NCBI GenBank assembly: GCA_030426355.1
Contig: JAUHYQ010000001.1
Coordinates: forward strand, 310,001-374,000
From: Gammaproteobacteria bacterium
GTDB lineage: Bacteria > Pseudomonadota > Gammaproteobacteria > Steroidobacterales > GCA-2729495
Length of the DNA stretch: 64,000 bases
Reading direction: 5' to 3'
Part shown: positions 6,370-16,900 of the stretch, piece by piece
How the letters are laid out: every line of letters starts with the position of its first letter
Numbering within the stretch: position 1 is the first letter of the stretch
Position numbers and translations under genes: made by a program
Notes under the pieces: model-generated
The model's database searches: none
The model's input: only the letters and a program-made list of their open reading frames with translations
Told to the model about the DNA's origin: nothing

Positions 6370-8970
6370 ATGAAATACATTCGTGTTGCATTGCTGCCAC
6401 GGGCCGGTCTGATATCGGCAACTGCTGGGCTGATATTGGGTGCCATGGCAAGCACTTCGGTCATCGCTGCGGATGGAGCACAGAAGCAGACGGACGAAGT
6501 TGTTGTGTTCGCCCGCAAGCGGTCTGAAAGCGTTAAAGACGTGCCCGCTTCCGTGGCGGTATTTACGGAAGACAACATCGAACGTTCGGATATCACGCGG
6601 GCCGGCGATATCGCCCTGCTGACTCCGGGCGTGTCCATGGTGGATGCCGCTGAAGTCGGCGACACGCAGGTTAATATTCGCGGCATGAACGGTGCGCGCG
6701 ATGCCGAAAACAGCTACGCGCTGGTCATCGACGGCGTTACCTACACCAACCCGGCCGCATTGAACCGTGAATACGCCAATCTGCAACAGATTGAAGTTCT
6801 GAAAGGGCCGCAAGGCGCCATCTACGGTCGTAACGCATCGGCGGGTGCTTTTATTATCACCACCAAGCTGCCCGATGAAGGTCTGGAAGGTCAGGTTAAA
6901 GCCTCACTCGGCCAGAACGATACCTATTCAACCAGCGGTGTATACGGCGGACGAATCAGCGACAACCTGCTTGGCAGTTTGCAGGCGGAATATTTCAGCA
7001 CCGACGGTTATTACAAGAACGATCTGCTGGGTCGTGACGACATTACCGACAATCAGGAAGTCTGGGCCATCGGCGGTCGGCTGCTGTTCGAACTCAGCGA
7101 CGCGACCAGCATCGATGCCAAGCTGCGTTACGGCGAAGTGGACGCATCATCGATCACTTTCAATTCGGTGTTTCACGTGCCCGGCTTTGTCGGCCTGCTC
7201 GGCCCGGCTGCGGACGAGGACGTAAACGATCACCCGAACCGTTTTTACAGCAACATCGTGCACAACAACGATCAGGAATCTACAGAATTTTCCGTCAAGC
7301 TTGAGCATGAAATGGACTGGGCTTCGCTGACCGCATGGGGCCTCTACAGCGACATCGAGAACCAGCTGGGCGCGGATGGCACCAGCGCAGCCTTTGGCTT
7401 TTTCTTCGCCGACCCGGCCTGCGGCGCAACCACTGCCGCGAATGCCGGCTTCCCGATTAATGCGCCGCAGTTTATCGGCGCCACGCCGGCCGGTTCGGTA
7501 TTCGGTGCTTACACCCCCACAACCTGCGACGGTACACAATATCAGCGCCGGTTCCAGAAGGATTACAGCTTTGAGGTGCGACTGACCTCCAACGGCGATG
7601 GCCCGATCCAGTGGATGGGCGGCTTGTACTACCTGAACATCGATCGTGAAGTCGCCGTGAATACCGGCCTGGATAACCTGAACGCACCGACCTATCGCGG
7701 CGCGAAAGTCATTCAACAACCGTACACCACCGATCCTTCCAACCCGACCGATCAGCTGGTCTGGGATCAGTTCGATACGGATGTGTATTCGGTGTTCGGG
7801 CAGGTGGCCTGGGATCTGAACGATTACATCACCGCGGATCTGGCTTTGCGCTATGACCGCGAAGAGCGCAAAGTGCAGAATCTGGTGCCCACCATTGCAG
7901 ACGGCGCAATTTCCCAATTCATCAATCCTTGCGGCCCCGGCTTTACGCTGGGCGTGGATACCCCGCTGAATGCCGGTCTGTGTAACGGGCCCATTACGCC
8001 GAAAGAAAACGATTTCGACCAGTGGCAGCCCAAGTTCAGCATCAAGTGGGATGCCACCGACAACACCACGCTCTTCGCCAGCGCGGGCGTCGGCTTCCGT
8101 TCCGGCGGATTTAACAACCAGGGCAGCAAAGCCACGGTTGACACTTTCATCAACAACCGCCTGTTCAATGCGAACGACCTGATGGGCATGCCAACCGGAC
8201 TGTGCGACCCGTCGGTTGCGGGCTGTGTAGCCAGCGGCCGCTCGCAAGTCGGCATCAAGGATGTCTACAAGAAAGAAACCAGTAACGCTTATGAAACCGG
8301 CTTCAAGTCGGTTCAGGCAGACGGTGCACTGCGCCTGGAAGGTGCGGCCTACTACACCAAGGTCAACCACATGCAATTCTTCGAATTCATCGTTGGGCCT
8401 TTCGGCTTGCTGCGCATCGTTGAAAACATCGATGAAGTTGAAATCAGGGGCTTTGAGCTGTCGGCCAACTGGGATGCTGCCGAATGGCTGGATCTTTATG
8501 CCGGCGTCAACGTGAACGACACCGAGATCAAGAAAAATGCGGCCCGCCCGGACACCATCGGCAACGATTCGCCCTACACCCCGCGGTACACCGGTAATTT
8601 GGGCGCATTCCTGAACTTCCCGATGGGTAACGGCATGGAGTTTTTCACCAATCTGAACATCGCTGCCATTGGCAAAACCTGGTTCCATGTAGTGCAGAAT
8701 CAAACTCGACCGATTGGTTTCGAAGTTGACTTCGGCGTCGGCGGCCCCTTCACACCGGGCGATTACACCAAAACCGAACGCGATGCCTACGTGCTGGCTA
8801 ACCTGCGCATGGGCGTGGAGTCCGATTCCTGGACAGCCGCCATTTGGGTGGACAACCTGACCAAGGAAGATTATCTGGAAGAAATCATTCCGGCGCCCGA
8901 GTTTGGCGGCAGCTTTATACACCCGGGCTCAGAGCGTCGGATCGGCGGTGACGTCACCTTCCGCTTCTGA
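6370..8970 (+). CDS. TonB-dependent outer-membrane receptor
   Basis: 866 residues. Signal peptide (about 1-35, ending SVIAADG), then a TonB-box-like DEVVVFARKR, plug domain (SVKDVPASVAVFTEDNIERS, GDTQVNIRGMNG, IEVLKGPQGAIYGRNASAGA) and a C-terminal 22-strand barrel ending in the aromatic residue of VTFRF. It would import an iron complex or another large or hydrophobic ligand using TonB energy. The plug is of the type abundant in alphaproteobacterial and gammaproteobacterial degraders of aromatic and terpenoid compounds; ligand cannot be read. Shine-Dalgarno AGGGGA precedes the ATG. It is monocistronic, bounded by terminators on both sides. Confidence 0.93.
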   Translation: MKYIRVALLPRAGLISATAGLILGAMASTSVIAADGAQKQTDEVVVFARKRSESVKDVPASVAVFTEDNIERSDITRAGDIALLTPGVSMVDAAEVGDTQVNIRGMNGARDAENSYALVIDGVTYTNPAALNREYANLQQIEVLKGPQGAIYGRNASAGAFIITTKLPDEGLEGQVKASLGQNDTYSTSGVYGGRISDNLLGSLQAEYFSTDGYYKNDLLGRDDITDNQEVWAIGGRLLFELSDATSIDAKLRYGEVDASSITFNSVFHVPGFVGLLGPAADEDVNDHPNRFYSNIVHNNDQESTEFSVKLEHEMDWASLTAWGLYSDIENQLGADGTSAAFGFFFADPACGATTAANAGFPINAPQFIGATPAGSVFGAYTPTTCDGTQYQRRFQKDYSFEVRLTSNGDGPIQWMGGLYYLNIDREVAVNTGLDNLNAPTYRGAKVIQQPYTTDPSNPTDQLVWDQFDTDVYSVFGQVAWDLNDYITADLALRYDREERKVQNLVPTIADGAISQFINPCGPGFTLGVDTPLNAGLCNGPITPKENDFDQWQPKFSIKWDATDNTTLFASAGVGFRSGGFNNQGSKATVDTFINNRLFNANDLMGMPTGLCDPSVAGCVASGRSQVGIKDVYKKETSNAYETGFKSVQADGALRLEGAAYYTKVNHMQFFEFIVGPFGLLRIVENIDEVEIRGFELSANWDAAEWLDLYAGVNVNDTEIKKNAARPDTIGNDSPYTPRYTGNLGAFLNFPMGNGMEFFTNLNIAAIGKTWFHVVQNQTRPIGFEVDFGVGGPFTPGDYTKTERDAYVLANLRMGVESDSWTAAIWVDNLTKEDYLEEIIPAPEFGGSFIHPGSERRIGGDVTFRF

Positions 8971-8986
8971 TCGCTGCTCTAATGCT

Positions 8987-9024
8987 CCATAAAAAACGCC
9001 GGCATTAGCCGGCGTTTTTTATGG
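8987..9024. terminator. Bidirectional terminator between convergent genes
   Basis: Perfect 17-bp inverted repeat (CCATAAAAAACGCCGGC / reverse complement) with an ATTA loop, so a GC stem is flanked by A6 and T6 tracts. It ends both the receptor gene (plus) and the molybdenum hydroxylase operon (minus). Confidence 0.92.
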
Positions 9025-9041
9025 CCAGGTCGCTGAACCGT

Positions 9042-11348
9042 TTAAAGCTCGGATTGTGCCTCAGGCCCGCTGCGATCGGGGCTCTTGGACAGTCGGGTGC
9101 ACTCTCGCCACACCTTGTAAGAGGTCATCGGGATTTCTGGCAGAAAGCCCCCTAATGCGTCTGAAACCGCGGCCGCAATCGCCCCCCCGGCCACCACAAT
9201 CGGACCCTCACCAACCTCTTTGGCACCAAAAGGTCCGTAGGGATCGTTGGTTTCAATCAGAAAATACTCCACCTCTGGCATTTCGTAGGCGCGCGGCATT
9301 TTGTACTCCAGGCGCGACGGGTTCAGGTACTGCCCGTCGTCCGTGACGCATTCTTCGAAGAGCACCTGGCTCATGGCAGAAAAAACCTGACCGTCAATTT
9401 GCCCTTCGACAGCCAGCGGGTTGATCGCCCGTCCACAGTCATGGGCCACCCAGACTTTCACCAGATCAACATCACCGGTTTCCGGATCCACCTCGACTTC
9501 AGCAACCTGCGCGCCAAAGGACCACGCCGCCGTGCCGTAATCCACCGGCGTGGTGTAGAAACCGCGACCCATTACGAACCGGCCTTCCTTGCTGTGCAGC
9601 GAGCCGAAAGACACCTTTGAAAACGGCAAACGCTGCTCGGGATTATCCTTGACGAAAATTTCACCGTTACGAAACACCAGCTGCTCCACATCTACTTCGA
9701 GTGCCGCTGCCGCATTCGTGGCTAACTGGTCACGAGCATCCTGAGCGGCGTTCTTGACCGCGTTACCGGTCATGATGGTGCCCCGCTGTGCAAAAGCACC
9801 CACATCCACGGGTGTGATATCAGTATCCCCCGCGACCACATGAATGTCGGTGGCCTTAATACCGAGCACCTCCGCAGCAATGATCGCCATGGTGGTATGC
9901 GTGCCCTGCCCCATGTCTGGGATACCGGTAAACACCGTAACCAGACCGTCTTCGCCTACCTTGACCATGGCCGCAGAAGTATCGTGCTTGAAAGCACCAC
10001 GCGCACCGGCTGCCATGGAACCGATACCGACACCAATGCCCCGTAATTTGCCGTCGGGCGTAGGCGTAAGCTTGCCGTATTTGTCGTTCCAGCCTGAGGC
10101 ATCGCGCACGGTTTCAATACACTCCTTAAGCCCACAGCTGGCAAAATGCTCGCCCGACATGCCGTGGTGACCCTCTTCAATCGCATTTTGCAGCAACATA
10201 TCGATGGGGTCGCGGCCCAGGTATTTTGCAATGCGCAACAGCTGCTGCATAAGCCCGGCATTGGTGCCGATCATCATGCCACCGTGCCCGAGATAGTTGG
10301 GTCGCTGATTGGTCAGAACCACCTGGCGACGGAAGCGAATAGCGTCCAGATCCATGATCCAGGTCATACACAGGCCAACCATCCAGCCGAAGTAACCCAG
10401 TGCATGGCCCTGACCTCCGCCGTCCAACGTGGCATTCACGTCTATGGCCCGAACGCGCCCGTCCCTGTCCACGGCGGTGCGCAAAACGTACTGGTTATCA
10501 CCGAGCGTACGACAGACCAGAAACTCTTCGTCACCGCTGGCGGCCACTTTGACGGGTCGTCTGGCCTTGCGCGACAGCAAGGCTGCAATGTAGTGATGCG
10601 GACGCACGGAACCGCGGCCAGAAAAAGCGCCACCGGTATGCAAATGCACAATACGCACCTGATTCACTGACAACTTGAATGCGCGGGCAAAAGAGTGCTG
10701 AAACAAATAAGAACTCTGTGTCGGCGTCCAGATTTCAAGCTTGTCAGGGCGAGTGAAATCCGCGACACAGGCATGAAACTCTGCAAACAGATTGTGCGTC
10801 GGACGGGAAACAAACTTATCCTCGAATACAAGATCGGCCTTGGCAAACGCATCCTCGACATCGCCGTAGGTGTCGGTGTTGTCCGACACGATATTGCCCG
10901 GCGCGCCCGGATCAACCTGAGGCGCATCGGGCTTCAGCGCTTCCCGAATGGTGGTGACGGACGGCAGAATTTCATATTCAACATCAATGAGTTCCAGCGC
11001 CCGCACGGCCGTCGCCTCGTCGATGGCGGCAACCGCGGCTAGCTCTTCGCCAATGTAGCGCGTTACTTCACCGCAGATGGCAGGTTCGTTCTGCGTGGCC
11101 CAGATACCCTTGGCATCAGGGGCTGTAATTACCGCGCGCACGCCCGGCAGTGCCTCCGCCTTTGATGTGTCCAACTTTGTGATACGCGCATGCTTGTGAC
11201 GGCTGCGCAGAATCTTGCCGACCAGCATGCCGGGCAAATTGATGTCGGCGGTAAACTGCGCACGGCCGCTTACCTTTTCCGGCCCGTCCAGGCGCGGCCG
11301 ACGCTGACCGATCACCGACAAATCAATGTCTGCGCGTTTAACGACCAC
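9042..11348 (-). CDS. Molybdenum hydroxylase large (molybdopterin-binding) subunit, 4-hydroxybenzoyl-CoA reductase/aldehyde oxidase type
   Basis: 768 residues from a GTG at 11348, overlapping the 2Fe-2S subunit gene by 11 bases. Xanthine-oxidase family large subunit: N-terminal a/b hammerhead domain (GQRRPRLDGPEKVSGRAQFTAD, residues 14-35), then Mo-cofactor domains with GGAFSGRGSVRPH (the usual GGGFGGR motif, modified), VFTGIPDMGQGTHT and GAKEVGEGP, where Glu714 is the expected catalytic base. With the two upstream genes it forms a complete three-subunit hydroxylase. The accompanying FAD subunit carries a 4Fe-4S insertion, which points to the 4-hydroxybenzoyl-CoA reductase branch; substrate not provable from sequence. 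Confidence 0.9.
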   Translation of the reverse strand: MVVKRADIDLSVIGQRRPRLDGPEKVSGRAQFTADINLPGMLVGKILRSRHKHARITKLDTSKAEALPGVRAVITAPDAKGIWATQNEPAICGEVTRYIGEELAAVAAIDEATAVRALELIDVEYEILPSVTTIREALKPDAPQVDPGAPGNIVSDNTDTYGDVEDAFAKADLVFEDKFVSRPTHNLFAEFHACVADFTRPDKLEIWTPTQSSYLFQHSFARAFKLSVNQVRIVHLHTGGAFSGRGSVRPHHYIAALLSRKARRPVKVAASGDEEFLVCRTLGDNQYVLRTAVDRDGRVRAIDVNATLDGGGQGHALGYFGWMVGLCMTWIMDLDAIRFRRQVVLTNQRPNYLGHGGMMIGTNAGLMQQLLRIAKYLGRDPIDMLLQNAIEEGHHGMSGEHFASCGLKECIETVRDASGWNDKYGKLTPTPDGKLRGIGVGIGSMAAGARGAFKHDTSAAMVKVGEDGLVTVFTGIPDMGQGTHTTMAIIAAEVLGIKATDIHVVAGDTDITPVDVGAFAQRGTIMTGNAVKNAAQDARDQLATNAAAALEVDVEQLVFRNGEIFVKDNPEQRLPFSKVSFGSLHSKEGRFVMGRGFYTTPVDYGTAAWSFGAQVAEVEVDPETGDVDLVKVWVAHDCGRAINPLAVEGQIDGQVFSAMSQVLFEECVTDDGQYLNPSRLEYKMPRAYEMPEVEYFLIETNDPYGPFGAKEVGEGPIVVAGGAIAAAVSDALGGFLPEIPMTSYKVWRECTRLSKSPDRSGPEAQSEL

Positions 11349-11841
11349 TGCCTGACTCCGCGCCCTTGTTTATGCGCAACCGGAAATCGTTGCGAATCGC
11401 TTCCTTAACCTTGATGTGCCCGGTGCACCGGCACAACACACCCGCCATTCCCTCGTTGATCTGCGCCTCGGTAGGCTGCGGGTATTTATTCAGCAGTGCC
11501 TTGGCCGACATGATCACACCCGGCGTGCAAAATCCGCATTGCACAGCACCGAACTCCACGAACGCCTGCTGAATAGCATCGAGTTGCCCGTCAGCCTCAA
11601 GCCCCTCAATCGTGGTGACCGATTCGCCGTCCCATTCCAGTGCCGGCGTAAGACACGACAACACTGCCTCGCCGGCCGCATTATTGATAGTGCAAATACC
11701 ACAGGAGCCGGTGTTACAACCGCTCTTGGTGCCCGTCAGTGCCATCTGGTTGCGAATCACATCGAGCAGGGTGTCTCTGTCGTCCACCGCGAACTCGCGC
11801 GTGTCGCCGTTAACTGTCAGGCTCATGATGTGTTTAGCCAT
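11338..11841 (-). CDS. Molybdenum hydroxylase small subunit, two 2Fe-2S clusters
   Basis: 167 residues. The N-terminal plant-type ferredoxin domain has Cys42, 47, 50 and 63 (SGCNTGSCGIC and LSCLTP), and the C-terminal helical domain has Cys102, 105, 137 and 139 (QCGFCTPG, LCRCTGH). It passes electrons between the Mo site and FAD. There is no signal peptide, so the enzyme is cytoplasmic. The stop overlaps the start of the large subunit, suggesting translational coupling, and 15 bases separate it from the FAD subunit. Confidence 0.95.
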   Translation of the reverse strand: MAKHIMSLTVNGDTREFAVDDRDTLLDVIRNQMALTGTKSGCNTGSCGICTINNAAGEAVLSCLTPALEWDGESVTTIEGLEADGQLDAIQQAFVEFGAVQCGFCTPGVIMSAKALLNKYPQPTEAQINEGMAGVLCRCTGHIKVKEAIRNDFRLRINKGAESGSGR

Positions 11842-11856
11842 ATACGCTGATCTCCG

Positions 11857-12858
11857 TCAGACCCTCTCTCTGATTTTCACCAACGCGCGACGCACCAGCG
11901 TTTTCGCAATTTGCTTCTTGTACGTTGCGCGCCCGTAAAGGTTGGTTACCTCGCCCAGCTCATCACGCATCTGCTCGATAGCCTGTTCAATAGACGCGTC
12001 GCCGAGGCCGTCAGCCTCAATAACCCGCGCCGGCTCCACAAGCACTATCGGTGCAGACGAAATCGATCCGAGCACTATACGGATGTTTTCTGCCCGCTCA
12101 CCCTGACCGCCGCAACGCACTGCGATTGCGCCCAGTGAAAAATCCATGCCTTTGCGCGGGGTGTACTTCATGAACAGGTTGCGATCCCGTGTTGCGGGAA
12201 CTGTGATGTGCGTCAGCAACTCATCCGGCTGCAGATCCATGTGATCCATGCCGTCAGGCCGATAAAACTCCGCGATGGGCACTTCTCGCGATCCGCGCGC
12301 GCTCTGCACCGTCAGCATGGCATCCAGCGCCATCAGGGCGGGCGGTGTGTCGGCATTATTGATTGCATGACAATGCGTACTGCTCGGGATCACATGACAA
12401 TGCTCGCAATCTGTCTTAAAGCAACCCTGCCGGCCCTGCCGCCACTCTTCCGAGTTGTTGGTAAACCAGCAACGCGTTTCCAGGCAAACGTTACCGCCGA
12501 GGGTGCCCATATTGCGCACTTGCGCCGATGCGACCGCGTCCAGCGCCTGCTTAAAGGCCGGGAAACGTGACTGGATGCGCGGGTCGTCCGCCAGATCAAC
12601 CAGACGGCAAGCAGCCCCGATGCGCAGTCCGCCATCGTCCAGCTCTTCGATACGTTGCAATTCCGGCACCCGGCGCACGCTGACAAGGTGCTCGGGCTGA
12701 AAAAACTTCAACCGCATGTTGAATATCACGTCGGTGCCGCCGGCAATCAACTGGGCCTTTTCCAGACGCTCACCGCCGCCCGCCGTAAGGTCGCGCAGCA
12801 TGATCAGGCACTGATCAAGGCTGACGGGTTTGAGGAGCGTGTGTTCGGGCAGCAGCAT
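11857..12858 (-). CDS. Molybdenum hydroxylase FAD subunit with 4Fe-4S insertion (HcrB-like)
   Basis: 333 residues. FAD-binding domain of the CO dehydrogenase medium-subunit family: IAGGTDV (39-45) and TLGGNVC (119-125). Between the FAD motifs and the rest lies an insertion with Cys125, 130, 146, 151, 154 and 163, which ordinary xanthine dehydrogenase or CoxM subunits lack. In HcrB of 4-hydroxybenzoyl-CoA reductase a comparable insertion of about 40 residues holds a 4Fe-4S cluster; the surrounding residues (NVCLETRC, CHV, TPPALMALDA) resemble it closely. This is the best clue to the enzyme's identity. Co-transcribed with the two downstream subunits and the upstream LLM gene. Confidence 0.88.
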   Translation of the reverse strand: MLLPEHTLLKPVSLDQCLIMLRDLTAGGGERLEKAQLIAGGTDVIFNMRLKFFQPEHLVSVRRVPELQRIEELDDGGLRIGAACRLVDLADDPRIQSRFPAFKQALDAVASAQVRNMGTLGGNVCLETRCWFTNNSEEWRQGRQGCFKTDCEHCHVIPSSTHCHAINNADTPPALMALDAMLTVQSARGSREVPIAEFYRPDGMDHMDLQPDELLTHITVPATRDRNLFMKYTPRKGMDFSLGAIAVRCGGQGERAENIRIVLGSISSAPIVLVEPARVIEADGLGDASIEQAIEQMRDELGEVTNLYGRATYKKQIAKTLVRRALVKIRERV

Positions 12859-12881
12859 GCCCGTAGTTTAATGCTTTTCCG

Positions 12882-13901
12882 CTACCGCAATGCAGGCAGA
12901 ACCTTCTCGCCCAGCATGCGGATGGAGTCGGCCGGGTCGTCCTGCAAGCCCAGCGCCAGTTCGGTAAAGCCGGCATCCTTGTACTTGCGCAGGTGCTCGA
13001 TATGACGGTCCAGCGAGTCGGGCCCGCCGGCGCACGTCAGACCGTCCACCAGTTTCTGCACGATCTGGGGCGGCACACCTTCGATATTGCCGTGGCGCTC
13101 GCGAAACGCGGTCAAGAACGACCATTTCTTAGCCTGCACCAGCTTGATTTCGTCCTGCGTCAGAAACGGCGCAAGCCATTTGTCCTCGAGCCAGCCGCGA
13201 ATCATCATTTCGCGCCGCGCTTCGGCAAATGATTCCTCCGCGTCCTCTTTTACGTGCCAGGCGACAAAATTATTCACCGCAAACGGGGGTGCGTTCGGGT
13301 CGCGCTCTGCCAACGCCTTGTTCAGATTTGGCATGGGCCAGTCGAACATTTCCGGCAACACGTCGCTCATTAATAACCCGTCTGCCACCTCGGTTGCCAT
13401 TTTGATCATCTTCGGCCCGTTCGCACCGGCATAGATCTGCGGCGGACGCTGTGTCTTGTGTGTTGCCCACGACGTGCTGAAATACTTGGCCGAATACATC
13501 TCACCATCAAAATTAACGGTTTCAGTACCGCACGCTTTTTTAATGATTTGTATGGCTTCGCGCGTGCCCGTTATGCGTTTGCCGACCTTCGACTGCATCA
13601 CACCCGGCCATTCACCGCCCGCACCTACCAACACGCACGCGCCCCCCGCGCATAACTCATTGAGGGTGAGCACTGCGTTGGCGATACGCAGCGGATGCAT
13701 TTCGTAGGCGGATACAGCGGCCACGCCCACTTTCAGGCGGCTGGATGCCATGGCCAACGGTACCGCCGTCATAAACGCATCCGGCGCCCGTGCATAATTC
13801 TGCGCCCAGAGCGCACGAAACCCATAGTGCTCAGCCAGCAGCCCCAACTCCTTAAGCGCCTCGGGGCCGACTTTTGATTCTATGAACAGGTCTAGCTGCA
13901 T
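12882..13901 (-). CDS. LLM class flavin-dependent oxidoreductase (paralogue 1)
   Basis: 339 residues from ATG 13901, which begins 7 bases after the upstream peptidase stop and matches the start of its paralogues (MQLDLFIES). Luciferase-like TIM barrel, using F420 or FMN: YEMHPLRIANAVLTLNEL, GGACVLVGAGGEW, TREAIQIIKKA, PPQIYAGANGPKMIKMA. The stretch NFVAWHVKED and a C-terminal DDPADSIRMLGEKVLP are shared with three other LLM genes in this window. It lies 23 bases upstream of the FAD subunit, so it probably acts on the same substrate pathway as the molybdenum hydroxylase. Confidence 0.9.
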   Translation of the reverse strand: MQLDLFIESKVGPEALKELGLLAEHYGFRALWAQNYARAPDAFMTAVPLAMASSRLKVGVAAVSAYEMHPLRIANAVLTLNELCAGGACVLVGAGGEWPGVMQSKVGKRITGTREAIQIIKKACGTETVNFDGEMYSAKYFSTSWATHKTQRPPQIYAGANGPKMIKMATEVADGLLMSDVLPEMFDWPMPNLNKALAERDPNAPPFAVNNFVAWHVKEDAEESFAEARREMMIRGWLEDKWLAPFLTQDEIKLVQAKKWSFLTAFRERHGNIEGVPPQIVQKLVDGLTCAGGPDSLDRHIEHLRKYKDAGFTELALGLQDDPADSIRMLGEKVLPALR

Positions 13902-13908
13902 GCTTCGC

Positions 13909-16900
13909 CTACCTCGCAACCAGGGTGGCTGATGCTTCGATGCGCGCACCATCTCGCATTACAGCCATGGACACGGTTTTGCCAGGCTCAAGCTTTTTCA
14001 GCAAATCGGTGTAGCCCTGCAAATTCGTCACCGGCTTGCCCGCGAGCTCAACCAACACGTCACCGGCTTGCAGCCCTGCCTGTTCACCCGGCGACCCTGG
14101 CACCAATGCCTCAATACGCACACCCTCGCCGTTAAAGGCGAAGTCAGGCACAGTTCCCAATGAAACACGTCGTTGTCCGCCCTCGCCGCGACCGGGACCG
14201 GCCGGTTTGGCATTGGGATCGATGGTATTGGTTAGTGGCTCGGGACGTTCGGCGAGATACACCGCGGCTTCTTTCGCCAGCACCGCTACTTTCACCAATC
14301 CGTCGCCGTCAACCTTATCCACCGTATCGCTGGGGCGATGATAGTTCAGCGACGCGCCACTGGAAATCTGCACGCCGGGAATGCCCTTGTCGATAAAGCT
14401 TTGCTGATCGGAGGACGCGAGATCGGTTGTAATAAGAGTGGATTGAATGCCGGCGGTAAAACCTATACCCCGGAATATATGCTGCCAGTCGGACGACGTG
14501 GAACCGCCGTAAACCTGGACCGGCTTGTCACCGAGCTGACCCACCGTATCCATGTTCAATACCGCGTTGACACCCGACAACTCATGCGGAGCCAGGGCTT
14601 CCACAAAATGTTTAGAGCCCAGCAAGCCGGCCTCTTCCCCGGTGAAGGCGACAAAGGCAACGGTGCGGCTGGGATTGGTTTCGGCCATCGCTTTGGCCAG
14701 CTCAATCAACACTGACACGCCACTGGCATTGTCGTCAGCACCGTAGTAGATGCCGTCGCCGGCATCGGCGCGCTCATCGGGCCAGCCGTGACCGAGGTGA
14801 TCGTAGTGCGCACTGACCACCAGCATCTGGCCGCTCATCGACAATTCCTTTCCGGGCAAAATACCGACGATGTTGCGTACGTCGTGCGGCTGACCGTCCT
14901 CACCTTCTGCGACCCGAAACACCTGGGAATAGCTGCCGTTGTCGCCGCCGGGTTGCAGCCCGATCGCCTTAAACTGACTGACAATGTAATCGGCCGCCAT
15001 TTCCAGACCCGGCGTACCCAGACCACGACCCGCCATCTCTTCGCCGGCCAGCACCTCAACGTGCTCCAGCAAGCGATCGCGGGAGAACACCGGCGGCAAT
15101 TCTGCGAGAGCTTCCCGCTGCGGCGGACGCGCGGCTTGCAAGGCACCGTCAAAGCGAGCATTTTGATCGCGCAGATCAACCCGCAACGGTGAATCGGTCG
15201 CGGCCCATTCACCCTTCAGCATGTTGGCCGGCTCATCGCCCTCAAAGGCCAGATAGGAATACTTGCCGTAATGCGGCAACTTGCTGCCTATGCCCGGGAA
15301 GGCTGCCTCGGGGGCCACACTGATCCAGCCCACGGCTTTGGAAGCGTTTTGCGGATGACGGCGGATAATGACGGTTGAGTGATCCGGCTGCGATACGGCG
15401 GTACCGCCAATCAGCAGCGTATCCGCACCGATATCCACGTCCACGTCCGGGTCGCGCCCAAACAACTCAATCGCAAGTCGGTTGTCGCGCCCGAGTAACC
15501 AGACTCCTTTGTCGTCCGGCAGCGCGCTGACTTCGGCATCGGTAACCACCGTGATCGCGTGTGAACCGCTGCGCCACTGCTCCATCAAATCCCGATAGCG
15601 CTGCTGCTCCTCCGCAGAAGCACTGGCGGGCAATACAGCCAGAATTTCGGGATCCCCAAAAACCTGCCCGATCGAGGGTGCGGTTTCGCGCGGATCCAGT
15701 AAGCGGAACAGGTCAAACTCCGGATCCACTTCCACCAGCAAAGGCTTGCTCGTCACCTGAAACTCGAATTTCTGGTTCGCCGACCCGGCCTTGATGGTGA
15801 ATTGTTCAAGTCCATTTTCGGTTGTCACATAAAGCGGGACGTCCAGCGTATACGCAGCACCGCTCTGTAACTGTTTGAGCACACCGCGCAGCCGGTAACC
15901 GCCCGAACGACTGCTTACGCGCACCTTGTCCAGCTGCAACGACGGTGCACCGGTCCACTCCACCCATTGCCGGAAAAACTCCTCATAGTCCTTCTCCGCG
16001 GTCGCCTCAAAGGCGGCACGCACATCGGCGAAACTGGCCTTGCGGCCCAGGTTGCTGCGGTAGAAACGCTGCAGCGCCTGGCGGAACAGGTCGTCGCCCA
16101 GTTCCCGACGCAGCATATGGAAGCCTATGGCAACCTTGCCGTACCCCACGGCTTCGGTTGCGGCGCTGTGCCGTGAGCGGAATTCCGTTAATGGAAAGTC
16201 CAGCCCCTCCTTAACGAAATCGCGGTATTTCTTGAGCGTGTCGCGGCGCCATTCCATGCCCGTGCCACGCAACTCCTGCATCAGGTGATCAGCCATATAA
16301 GCGGTCAGACCTTCGCACCAGTTACCGGTGCTGTAGTCGACGAAGACCGAATTGCCCCACCAGTTATGCAGCACCTCGTGGGGGTAAGAAGACGTAAGGA
16401 TAAACGGGAACCGAATAATCTGCGGCCCAAGCAGCGTAAACGACGGCATCCCATAACCCGTCTCCCAGAAATTCTCGACCAGCGCAAACTTGCCGTAGGG
16501 GTATGGCCCGATCAGGTTGCGGTACATCTCCAGGTACTGTGCGGTCGCCGTTAGGTACTTCTGCGCAAGCGCGTCGTCTGCCTCACGCAAGTACACCTCC
16601 GCCGTGACCGCGCCGGCCGCTTCGTTGTAACGTTTCAGCGGGCCACCGACCAGGTAAATTTCATCAACCAGGCCTGCAGAATCCCACTGTGAACGTCCGT
16701 TCGCGTCGCGCGACACGCCATTGCCCTGACTGATTAAGTGCCAGCCTTCCGGGACATTGCTGTCCATTTCAAACCGGAACAACTCATCACTGAAATAGGG
16801 GTACCAAAGAGAACTGCCGGCCAGGTAAATACCTTCTTCATCCACAATGCCTGCTGTGGACCGAAATCCCCGGGTGTACTGCTCTTTCTCATCTCCGAGT

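Noticed and set aside
7147-8922. Long minus-strand open frame of 591 codons
   Set aside because: Antisense to the first TonB receptor, whose plug and barrel motifs are unmistakable. Long antisense frames are common in GC-rich genes.
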